From positions 2,666,001-2,730,000 of the forward strand of contig CM074766.1 of the NCBI GenBank assembly GCA_037355855.1: a stretch of 64,000 nucleotides of DNA. Direction: 5' to 3'. Position numbers and translations under genes: made by a program. How positions within the stretch are numbered: the first letter of the stretch is position 1; each line of letters starts with the position of its first letter. Under the pieces are notes generated by a model. It saw nothing but the letters and a program-made list of their open reading frames with translations, was not told the DNA's origin and did not search any database. The DNA is from Pseudo-nitzschia pungens. Lineage: Eukaryota; Bacillariophyta; Bacillariophyceae; Bacillariales; Bacillariaceae. Shown here piece by piece: positions 1-8,964 of this stretch.

Positions 1-490
1 ATGAGCATTGCCTCGAAAACTAAGGAGCGTTGCCTCGAAAATTCATGAGTGTTGCCTCCAAAATTCATGAGCGTTGCCTCCAAAATTATTGGGCATTGCC
101 TGGAAAATTCATGGGCGTTGCCTCCAAAATTCATGGGCTTGGCCTCGAAAATTAATGGGCATTGCCCGGAAAATTAATGGGCATTGCCCAGAAAATTAAT
201 GGGCGTTGCCTCTAAAAATAATTGGCATTGCCTCAAAAATTCATGGGCGTTGCCTCATAAATTCATGGGCGTTACCTCGAAAATTCATGGGCGTTGCCTC
301 GAAAATTTATGAGCGTTACCTCGAAAATTCATGGGCATTGCCTCGAAAATTAATGGGCATTGCCTCGAAAATTAATGGGCATTGCCCCGAAAATTAATGG
401 GCATTGCCTCGAAAATTAATGAGCATTGCCTCGAAAATTAATGAGCATTGCCTCGAAAATTCATGGGCATTGCCTCTAAAAATAATTGGC
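1..490. repeat. 21-bp minisatellite array
   Basis: About 23 tandem copies of a 21-bp unit, core GGCATTGCCTCGAAAATTAAT with variants (CATT/CGTT, CCTCG/CCCGG/CCTCC, TTAAT/TTCAT). It is already in progress at base 1, so its left limit lies outside the window. Because 21 is a multiple of three, open frames run through it, but the translation is only a repeated heptad and there is no sign of a gene. Confidence 0.9.
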
Positions 491-836
491 ATAGGCTGTA
501 AAATATATATGGTACGGGACTGAAAAAATGAAGCCGGGGGACAATCCTTTGGTCAAATATTTGACCCCAAAAGGACCCGGCAGGAAAATTTTTGACCCAC
601 CTCTAAAATCAGTTATCAGACGTAGACTTAAGATTTGCCAGCACTCTACGTGCCATTGTTGTTATTGCTATCCACTATTTCAGTACACGTACGATTAATT
701 CCTACGAATCGAAAGTGCTGATGGGCAGGAATATCAACGCAAGACAGGATGCTGGGCCCTGATTTAGTAGTACTAGTACTACAACATGATACTACAGGTA
801 GTACTAGTAGTACTCCTACTGCTGCTATTGGTGTGA
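491..836. other. Spacer without a recognised gene
   Basis: AT-rich sequence between the minisatellite and the helicase fragment. It contains a run of tactag/tacta words near 765-825 and nothing that I can assign. Confidence 0.5.
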
Positions 837-1184
837 TTTCCCACCTTACTTTCAAACTTGATTGATCACAAGACTCCAAGACAACAAATAAAAATCAAGC
901 TCAGGCAATTCAGGTTGAACATATCTCATGCAAGAACAGTCCACAAATTGCAAGGAAGATCTCTATATAACCTAGTTATTGCTACATGGAACTATGCCGT
1001 GGAGAACTGGGTATATGTAGTTCTCTCTCGGTGCCGTACTTTAACTGGATTATTTCTCAGATCACCAATAGATTCTGATAAAACAAAGGGAATTTCAGAC
1101 AAAATCAGAAAATTTTATGATCATTTCAGAAGAAACAAACAACCTCCATCGTACTTACAAGAGATTATTCATGGTGATCAATAA
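837..1184 (+). pseudogene. Fragment of a Pif1/RecD-type helicase C-terminal domain
   Basis: The frame is open from a TGA at 834 to a stop at 1182-1184 and has no ATG at its start. Its middle reads HARTVHKLQGRSLYNLVIATW, then a short gap and WVYVVLSRCRTLTGLFL. This is the UvrD/Pif1 C-terminal signature: T-V-H-K-x-Q-G, a beta strand, then V-x-L-S-R-x-R-T-L-x-G-L. Pif1-like helicases unwind DNA 5'-3' and this piece also ends the helicase of many Helitrons. The Walker A and B parts are not seen upstream; only about 115 residues remain, in repeat-rich DNA, so I read it as a decayed mobile-element or helicase remnant. A distal exon of a real gene is the alternative. Confidence 0.6.
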
Positions 1185-1964
1185 CTCGTTCTTCTCCTAC
1201 TAGTAATAATAGTAACGTTAGTAAGGTTAATTACTCATACAATTATTTCATACGGTAAAATAAATCCCTAAAAAACAAGGGATTTTAAACGCGACCGATT
1301 TATCCAATGAGATTAGGTAAAAAAATCCCTAAAAAACAAGAAACATTAAAACTCATATTACTACTACTACTATTACTACTACTACTAGTAAATACAATTA
1401 TTTCATAATAACACGATCCTACTACTACTACTACTACTACCGTACTACTAATACTAATACTAATACTACTGCTCATAGAATCGTACGGTAAGTTATTGCT
1501 GCTATCCCCCAAAATGTACAAAAAGAAATAAAAATAAGTAACACTCATCGAAAAAAAGGGACTTTTCCCTCAATTTAGTGCATTGGACTTTAAAATGCTG
1601 TACAACTCCACTACCCCCCCCGGTCCAATTAGTACATACCGTAGGTGCGTAGAACCAACGGACAGCTGTTCGGAATTTTGTAGTAAGATTACTTGGCAAT
1701 TAATTTTTATCCGCCAAATTTGTGTCCTATGACTGACCCGAATTGTAATTTCTAAAAATACATTGGTGAAAGAATTCCGACGACAGCGTTGTTCTATTAT
1801 TTCTTCCATTCAACATGTATGATAGACCTTATCACTTTACTATCATCATAATTTTTTGTTTTCGTGTCGCGAGAACAATCTCGGCAAAATTGTTCTTACA
1901 AAGGATACGCAAACTGTTTCGTACATACCGGTAAGTTACGTGTAGTGATCTTCTTCCTTTCGAA
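1185..1964. other. Spacer with trinucleotide microsatellites
   Basis: Holds (TAC/ACT)n runs at about 1357-1386 and 1421-1450 and variants to 1476. Two near-copies of a motif around AAATCCCTAAAAAACAAG occur at about 1262 and 1324. No supported gene. Confidence 0.6.
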
Positions 1965-2243
1965 ATGGTTGCCTCCCCGACTCGAGTAAGTCCTATTCTC
2001 ACATTATTCATTTTGTTAACTATCCATTCGACAGTTGAGAAAGCATCTCGGAGAATGTCTGGTGAAGCAGAAAACGGCGTTGCGGAAGCAATCGGAACCG
2101 GCGTCGATGCAATATCTAACGTAAAAGAAGTTGACGATGCCACATGTGGCTGCTGTTCTTGTCTATGTGGGATATGTGAGATATGTGAGGGTCTATGTGA
2201 GATATGTGAGTGTCTATGTGAGATATGTGACATGTTCAACTAG
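1965..2243 (+). CDS. Possible small cysteine-rich secreted protein
   Basis: ATG-initiated frame of 92 codons, not matched to any family I know. Residues 10-21 are hydrophobic (ILTLFILLTI) behind a short polar start, as in a signal peptide. The last 35 residues are packed with cysteines spaced C-x2-C, C-x-C and adjacent, built from a roughly 21-nt unit (LCEICEC/G). The Cys-rich tail could be a chance reading of a short tandem repeat, and the antisense strand is also open here (1832-2239). There is no intron or homology support, so treat as tentative. Confidence 0.3.
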   Translation: MVASPTRVSPILTLFILLTIHSTVEKASRRMSGEAENGVAEAIGTGVDAISNVKEVDDATCGCCSCLCGICEICEGLCEICECLCEICDMFN

Positions 2244-3328
2244 AATCTAATAGGAACCGTGACTTACCGGTACACGGTTCACATGGAGGAGGAGGTGACT
2301 GTTGCCACTGGGATACTACTAAAATCTGAGATACGACAACCGAACCACCATCCATTTTGGCATGATTACGGAACACAAGAAACGCAACACAACTCTTCGA
2401 CTGACTTTGTTTGAATCGGTTGAATCCTTTGAACTGTTGGGTTTGCTCTGATTGTAAATTTCACCTCGCGGACACCATTTTTCTTCATTGAATGTACCGT
2501 ACGTGTCCCTGTTGTACAATAATTAGACACAGATTTAAATCAATACAATGCAGGCATTCCCATTGTGAGTGAAACGCAAATACTACTGTTTCCCCGTTTC
2601 GATTCGACTCTATGACTATGACTCTATCGATCTCCTCTGATAGGCTTCCGGAAGCGAGGAATAGCACCGATCCGAGGGGTTTTCGTGGAAAGCTGCTGAT
2701 TGGCGGAAGAAGCCCACAATTTGATCGGAAGGATTGTCTGCGCCGGCCCAAAGTTATAGACAAGTGTTTCGTGATGCGTGCACAGACATCCCTGCAATCT
2801 AAAATAGCGGTGTATTACAGCATTCGCAATGGCAACTTTCGTCCCATGCCATACTCGTTGGGATTTTTCAATTGTATCAGTCATGCAGTGCTATCCATTT
2901 CTTCGTACTACATAGGAACGTATCAATAAACTACCGTACCGTATATAGAAAATGTTCGATGAAAGAAACAATGCAGTGTCACGAGCTGGGATCAAGGTGT
3001 CTATTTACATTGTATTGTTTATCATTTGTTCAAAACTTGGATCGCCACTGCAAGAGTCGAGTATGTGGTGAGCATAAGCAAGAGAAGGATGGCCGTGCAC
3101 GCTGGCCAAACAGAATATTGAGGGATACATGTTTCTCGGTTTAGTCGACACGATGGATGGATGGATGGATGGATGGCTGTATTTGTGTCGTGTCGTGTCG
3201 TGTCGCGTCGGTTCGTTTCATTCTGTCACCTCTCCGATTCTCGTTGTCTCTTTCTCTGTTTGCCTGTTTGTGGATTGTTTGGCTGCTTGTGGACTGGATT
3301 GGATTGAATTGAATTGGATTGGATCGAT
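2244..3328. other. Spacer downstream of the EngB gene
   Basis: No supported gene. Simple repeats lie close to the EngB stop codon: (GATG)n at about 3151-3176, (GTGTC)n at about 3185-3207 and GGATTG/GAATTG words at 3294-3330. The EngB 3' UTR probably falls here. Confidence 0.5.
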
Positions 3329-5559
3329 TCATTTTCCTTCCGCGGCCCTTCGGAGGTACCTCCAGATGTCGTCCCGGCCGAGCTTGGTCTCGGCCGAACT
3401 CAGCAGGACGGGAGCCTTCCCGACCTTGTTTTCGCGCATGACGTCGCGGAGTTTGTTCATTACGTCCATCGAGACCTTTCCCGCCTTTCGGTTCTTGGAG
3501 GAGCTGCCCTTGACATTCTTGTCGGCCTTGGTCAGAACGACCACGTAGGCAACGTTCGATGGCAGGTTCTCCCCCACCTGTTTCATGATGTTGCTGTCCT
3601 CGTCGATGGGCCCGTGCCGGGAGTCGATCAGGTGGAAGACGACCTTGAGGTTTTTGCGGTTCTGGAGGTATTCTCCCATGAAGGAAGCCCATTGCTCCTT
3701 CTTTTCGTCCGACACCTTGGCGAATCCGAATCCCGGCAGGTCCACCAGGTAAAAGCTGTCGTCGTCCTTTTCTCCCTCCACGGTGTCCCCGTACCGGATC
3801 TCCTTTTCTCTGCCGGGCTTGTCGTTGACGGCAAAGAAGTTGAATTCCTGCGTCTTGCCCGGGGTTTTGCTGGTGTAGGCGAGGGATTTGCGGTTGGTGA
3901 TCATGTTGACCAGGCTCGATTTCCCCACGTTGGATCGTCCGATAAAGACGGCTTCTCCCCGGTCGGGCGGCGGAAGCCCGGCCATGTCCACGGCCCCGGT
4001 CACAAAGAGCACCCGGCGGACCAGACAGTTCGACAGGGCCTCGTAGATCCGGTCGTCGTTGTCGGAGGGAAAGGAGCTCATGGCGCTGAGCACGCTGTAG
4101 GCCAGGTTGCAGGGGAGCTCGATGTCGAGCCCGTCGCAGGGAACGACCTCTCCCTTGCGCCTGCCGTTCTCGCACTGCGCCGCTCCCGACAGGAGGCGCA
4201 ACCAGGGCATGTCCAGTTCGTCGGTGGTCAGGTGCCGCGCCACGGGTCCCATTTCCTTGAGCATCTGCAGGGCCAGCACGGCCATGGAGGGCTCGCCCTC
4301 GAAGAGGTGGCGGGACGCCACGGACGCCAGGGATCGGGCCCGGTGCTTGATTTTCTCGTGGCTTTCGTCCGTCGCGAGGTCCGTGCCCTGCCGAGAGAAT
4401 TTGTGTTTTTTTTTTGGGGGGGGGGGATCCGAAGGAATCCGGAAAGCGAAATGGGATTGGAACGGAACGCAAAAGAAGTAATTACGCATTAGATACAAAT
4501 TATTTTTTGACCGCGTTGACTGCGCATCGGAACGGTTCACGCCGATCCATCTATCCTCGCACAAAAATGCATTGCAATCGCACACCGCAACGCAACGAAA
4601 CGCAACACAAGGCAACGCAACCGCATCCACTTTGATTTCGGTCGGTGTCACGGTGCGACCGCACCGCACCGCACCGCATCGCATGTTATTTGTACCGCAC
4701 TTACGTCCATGGGCAGAGCCAGCTCGTCGGCAATCATGCCGAGGGCGTCCGTCACGTTGTGGACCCGCAGCAGGCCCCGGATGATGGCCGCCGATTCCAT
4801 CGGCCGCATCGACGCCCGGTATTCCCGCCTGCGGATCTCGATGGCCCGCTTCGCCACGCCGTGGTTTTCCCACCGCAGCGCCGCCACCGCCAGCCTCGCC
4901 AGGAGGGATCCGCGGTACCCGTAGGCGAAGCCGATGTCGCACTCGTCGATCAGAAAATTGGCAATGACCCGCAGGTCGTGGTGGTCGTGGTTCTTCTGGG
5001 CGCGCTTGATGGCCTTGACGACGTCGTCGGCGGTCGACGAATGGGTGAGCTGGGAGACGGCCGTGGAGTGCAGCTTGTAATTCTTTTGTCGTTGTTGGTT
5101 GTTGTTGCTGTTGTTGTTGCTGCTGTTGTTGGATTTTTTGTTTCTTGTTTTGTTGGCCTTCTTTTGTCGTTCCAGTGCCTTGCGTTCCGATCGGGGGAGT
5201 CGTTTGTTGCCCCGTGGCTTGGATTCGGAGGGGGGCATCGTCGTCGACGATGACGACGACGACGAGGCTGTTTCGGCGGACGCCCTTCGTTCTTCGTCGT
5301 CCTTGATCTGCGCCATTATGATTTCGCTGGCAACATTTGCGTGTCGTCGGACCACCGAAGCGGATCGGGCCGTAGATCGGTAGGGGTTGGTTCGGATGAT
5401 GTTGTTGTTGTTATTGTTGCTGATGCTGCTGCCGCTGCCGGATATCGACCACGCCTCGGCGTGTTTATTCGTCAGTGCTTGGATGTGAAGCAGGAGGGCA
5501 AACAGCGTGACAGCCGACGCCCATCTCGAGGTCGAGCGTTTGGATGCAGACGGGAACAT
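3329..5559 (-). CDS. engB: EngB/YihA/YsxC-type GTPase, organelle targeted
   Basis: Two exons, 5559-4705 and 4387-3329, joined in phase 0 across a 317-bp GTAAGT...CAG intron; 637 aa. TRAFAC-class GTPase that assists large ribosomal subunit assembly in bacteria and organelles. Visible motifs are G1 GRSNVGKSS (about residue 434), G2 TPGKT, G3 DLPGFGFA, G4 TKAD (about 570) and G5 SSAETKLG. The ATG at 5559 puts a hydrophobic signal-like segment (SAVTLFALLLHIQALT) at about residues 15-30, followed by a basic Ser/Asn-rich stretch, as expected for a bipartite plastid presequence; the frame is open further upstream but has no ATG. Bacterial EngB has about 200 aa, so some 400 extra N-terminal residues are unusual. 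Residues about 170-400 look helical and PPR/TPR-like (inference). Confidence 0.9.
4388..4704 (-). other. Intron of the EngB gene
   Basis: Donor MD|GTAAGT and acceptor CGGCAG|GG, phase 0. The intron carries a G9/T10 homopolymer pair (plus strand 4406-4426) and GCAACG/CACCG short repeats. Reading through it gives a spurious N-terminus for the GTPase. Confidence 0.85.
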
Positions 5560-6258
5560 TGTTCTTGTCGAGTGGAAAAAGTCGAATTTATTGCTCTGTT
5601 TTTGGAATGTAAGCTTATGCGGTAACTTCAATCACTGTTGTGCGCTAACTGCGGTAGGATTATCGACTATTTTCATCGATTCAACTGTACCGGTATTGTT
5701 TCTAATTTGAATTCTTAGTTTTTCGAAAATCCGACTACCAGCAGCAGTTCGGATAGATGGCATTGACCTCCTGCTATTCGTAGTTCAACCTTGAAAGGAT
5801 CGGCAGCTTGAGCCTGCAGGACGGACCTCCATTCAATCAAAAGTCAGCAGCGTTGCGCTACCGTAACTACTCGTAAGTTCCTTACTCGTAATTTACTTAC
5901 CGGCACGAACCAGACACAGAAGTTTTTTTGAATCAATATCAATCAATCAAAAAAGGTTTCGCTCCGCGTTTGGAGCCAACTGTTTTCCGACCGCTGGATG
6001 GATGGATGTACGGTAAGATTACGAGTAACTTACGGATTGTTCCGATTCTGTTTCGACGTCGTGTTTGTATCGTGCGGCAGGAACGGCCGGCACATTTTTT
6101 TGGATGGTTCCCGATTCGGATGTTCGAGGCGCTCTTTGATTGGCTTAGAAACGAATTCTTGACACCTTGCAATGCGGGCTTTGGTGACGTCATAATACTT
6201 CCTTCTCCCGCGCACGACCCTTTTTGACACTCGGAACGGTTCTTCTTCTTTCTTACTA
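5560..6258. other. Upstream region of EngB
   Basis: Contains the EngB promoter. Enriched in TACGGTAA/CTCGTAAG-type words (5862-5902, 6009-6035) that recur in the intergenic DNA of this window. No gene recognised. Confidence 0.5.
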
Positions 6259-6345
6259 GGCACGCTTTGTTTTTTTGAGAGCAAAGCAAATTTTGCCTTT
6301 TTTTGCTTTTGCTTTTTGGGGAGCAAAGTCAAATTTTGCAAAGCA
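6259..6345 (+). repeat. Left terminal inverted repeat of the 6.3-8.4 kb element
   Basis: Starts GGCACGCT, then GAGAGCAAAGCAAATTTTGC and repeated GCAAAG/CAAAATT words. Pairs with 8311-8405 in inverted orientation. Confidence 0.6.
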
Positions 6346-6761
6346 AAATCAAAATGGGGTCACACCCCAAAATGGGGAGCGCAGCTCCCCGAACCCCCCA
6401 AGAATGGGGGGAAAGGGGGGTTGATTTTTCAAAATTGCTTGCCAATAGAAAGAGATTGCTTGTTAGCAAGGGAGGGATAATAATAAAAATAAGAGTAGCA
6501 ATAACAGCAGCACATGAGGTACTGGCAAAGGTTGGCATGTGGTACCTACTGACTCTACCCAAGGCAGTAGCATGATGACAGTTGGTAGCATAGCTTGTAG
6601 CATAATATACTAGTAGTTCATAGTGTATGCTGTAGTATATGATCCATAGCACTGCTATATGCTATTAGGGAATGTACAGATGATAAATAATCATACTATT
6701 GGGTCTAGCAGAATATAATTAAAAATATATATATATATATGTACCCCTGTTGAGCAGTGGC

Positions 6762-6838
6762 CAGTGTGATACAGTGGTAATGCACAGGTTGAGTCTGATG
6801 ATTCAAGTCCTTTTGTGGACTTTTTTTAACAGTAACAC
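6762..6838 (+). other. tRNA-like Pol III promoter head (SINE-like)
   Basis: A-box-like TGATACAGTGG at about 6767-6778 and B-box-like GATTCAAGTCC at about 6802-6812, roughly 35 bp apart, followed by a T7 run at 6821-6828 that would stop Pol III. The D-arm GTG...CAC pairing is present, but no complete cloverleaf can be drawn. It could be a tRNA-derived SINE head, a tRNA pseudogene, or chance. Confidence 0.35.
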
Positions 6839-6899
6839 CGATTTGCTTTACCTACATTATCACCAATTTTTCACTAATTTTTTATTTATTCTTTTTTAA

Positions 6900-8215
6900 T
6901 GGGCTCCCCCATGCATGGGTTGAGGAATATTTAGACTGGAATCATTCAAATGTGGATTTTCTAGTCAATTCCCCAGTACTGGGCCGAATATTGAATGATC
7001 AGTGCTGACATCCTAACTATGAATGATTGTTCATTCATTCTTTTTTAATCAGCCTCCCTATGCAAAAGTTGAGAAATATTCACACTGGAATCATACAAAT
7101 ATGAACCAGAGTCACTCAGATATTTGATTTGTTGGAATTTCTCAGCAGATTCTGCAGTAGTGGGTCAAATATTAATTAATCAGTGGTGACATCTAAACTA
7201 TTAGTGGTTTCTCAATATTTCTTTTTGAATACTCTGGCCTATACATAGGTTGAGGAATATTCACACTGGAATCACACAAATGTTGGTCAGAGTCACTCAG
7301 ATATTTGATTTGTTGGAATTTCTCAGCAGATTCTCCAGTAGTGGGTCAAAGATTAATTAATCAGTGGTGACATCTAAACTATCAGTGGATTCTCAATATT
7401 TCTTTTTGAATACTGTTGCCCGTGCATAGTTTGAAGAATAGTCACACTGGAATCACACAAATGTTGGTCAGAGTCACTCAGATATTCAGTTTACCATTAT
7501 TTTCTAGTAAATTCTCCAGTGTTGGACCAAATGTTAATTATTCAGTGGTGACACCCAAACTATTGGTGATTTCTCAATACTTATTTTTGAATACTGTTGC
7601 CCATGCATAGTTTGAGGAATATTCACACTGGAATCACACAAATGTTGGTCAGAGTCACTCAGATATTCAGTTTACCATTATTTTCTAGTAAAGTCTCCAG
7701 TGTTGGACCAAATGTTAATTATTCAGTGGTGACACCCAAACTATTGGTGATTTCTCAATACTTATTTTTGAATACTGTTGCCCATGCATAGTTTGAGGAA
7801 TATTCACACTGGAATCACACAAATGTTGGTCAGAGTCACTCAGATATTCAGTTTACCATTATTTTCTAGTAAAGTCTCCAGTGTTGGACCAAATGTTAAC
7901 TATTCAGTGGTGACACCCAAACTATTGGTGATTTCTCAATACTTATTTTTGAATACTGTTGCCCATGCATAGTTTGAGGAATATTCACACTGGAATCACA
8001 CAAATATTGGTCAGAGTCACTCAGATATTCAGTTTACCATTATTTTCTAGTAAATTCTCCAGTGTTGGACCAAATGTTAACTATTCAGTGGTGACACCCA
8101 AACTATTGGTGATTTCTCAATACTTATTTTTGAATACTGTTGCCCATGCATAGTTTGAGGAATATTCACACTGGAATCACACAAATAATGACCAGAGTCA
8201 CCCAGATATTGAATA
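6900..8215. repeat. 181-bp satellite array
   Basis: The marker CACACTGGAATCA recurs at 7082, 7263, 7444, 7625, 7806, 7987 and 8168, exactly 181 bp apart, with a more degenerate first copy near 6935. Copies from about 7446 on are nearly identical and the outer ones are diverged, so homogenisation is strongest in the centre. Each unit yields the same 64-codon frame by repetition; not a gene. Confidence 0.92.
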
Positions 8216-8310
8216 GCACCTTTACAAGTACTAGTAATAGAGTCTGTCCAGCGAATGAGCGTCCGTCCTTTTTCCGTCGACGAATGAGCGTCTGTCCGTC
8301 TATCCGTTTT

Positions 8311-8405
8311 GGAGCAAAGTGGGAGCAAAACTTTTGCTTTCGTGGGCAAAGCAAAATTTTGCAAAGCAAAAAGCAAAATTTGCTTTGCTAACTTTGCAGC
8401 GTGCC
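8311..8405 (-). repeat. Right terminal inverted repeat of the 6.3-8.4 kb element
   Basis: Reverse complement begins GGCACGCTGCAAAGTTAGCA and continues with GCAAAGCAAATTTTGC, matching the left end. Just inside it, at about 8254-8305, is a direct repeat of GAATGAGCGTC(C/T)GTCC. Confidence 0.6.
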
Positions 8406-8964
8406 CAATCGCTAGTAGTTTTGTTGTTGATGAGTGGAGGTGGGTTTTTCAACCGTTGTGCCATTATTAGTCATGAGTGACTGAGTCATGAATGTCAATC
8501 CAACGGAACCATACCGTAACCTTACGGTAAGGTTAATTACCAATTACGACGACCGGTATCGTACGCGACTGCGTGTAAGGTTACCGGTACGAGGAAGGTT
8601 ACCTGTACGAATACAGTAAGCCATCTCGGTTTTTTGAGAGAGAGAGTAATTACTGTGAGTCGATCCGGTCGTAGTTGGCTCATTACCCATTGCTTCGTAC
8701 AAGCTATGGAGTCGGAAGAGCGGTGTTTTCTACCTCACACGAATAAAAAATGAATGATGGAATCTACTACCGGATCGATCTTTATCCATCGATCCCGCAT
8801 CATCATCACCATGAGGAAAGGAGAAAGGAGGACAAGCAGTGCACTCGTACGGTAGAGTAATTACTACGAGCGTTGAATGAATCCATCCTCAACGTTGTAC
8901 CTCGACAAGCGCTATTGCAACACGATTTCGGTTGAGTCGAAGCAATCCACATCCACGCGCCACA
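8406..8964. other. Upstream region of the NSUN6-type gene
   Basis: Contains clustered TACCGTAACCTTACGGTAAGG-like words (8511-8612) and a (GA)n run (8633-8647). The frame of the gene below is open back to about 8932 without an ATG. No other gene seen. Confidence 0.5.

Larger units (their letters stand above)
6259..8405. mobile_element. Non-autonomous element with terminal inverted repeats
   Basis: The left end begins GGCACGCT and runs through GCAAAGCAAATTTTGC (to about 6345). The right end, read in reverse from 8405, also begins GGCACGCT and runs through the same GCAAAGCAAATTTTGC, with about 80 bp of imperfect similarity in all (GCAAAG/GCTTTTG words, GGGAGCAAA). I see no transposase and no clear target duplication beside the termini. 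The interior holds an AT microsatellite (6725-6740), a tRNA-like segment and a 181-bp tandem array. A MITE-like or Mutator/hAT-derived passenger is the best reading; class unknown. Confidence 0.6.

Noticed and set aside
3141..4492. Long frames on both strands over EngB
   Set aside because: Arg/Gly/Pro-rich shadow readings of the GTPase exon without any recognised motif.
3329..4942. A 537-codon continuous EngB frame as the full gene
   Set aside because: It reads through the intron (4388-4704) and begins out of phase with the true first exon; the spliced model restores a continuous helical domain and the presequence.
7416..8153. Four identical 64-codon frames
   Set aside because: They are the same frame in successive 181-bp satellite units.
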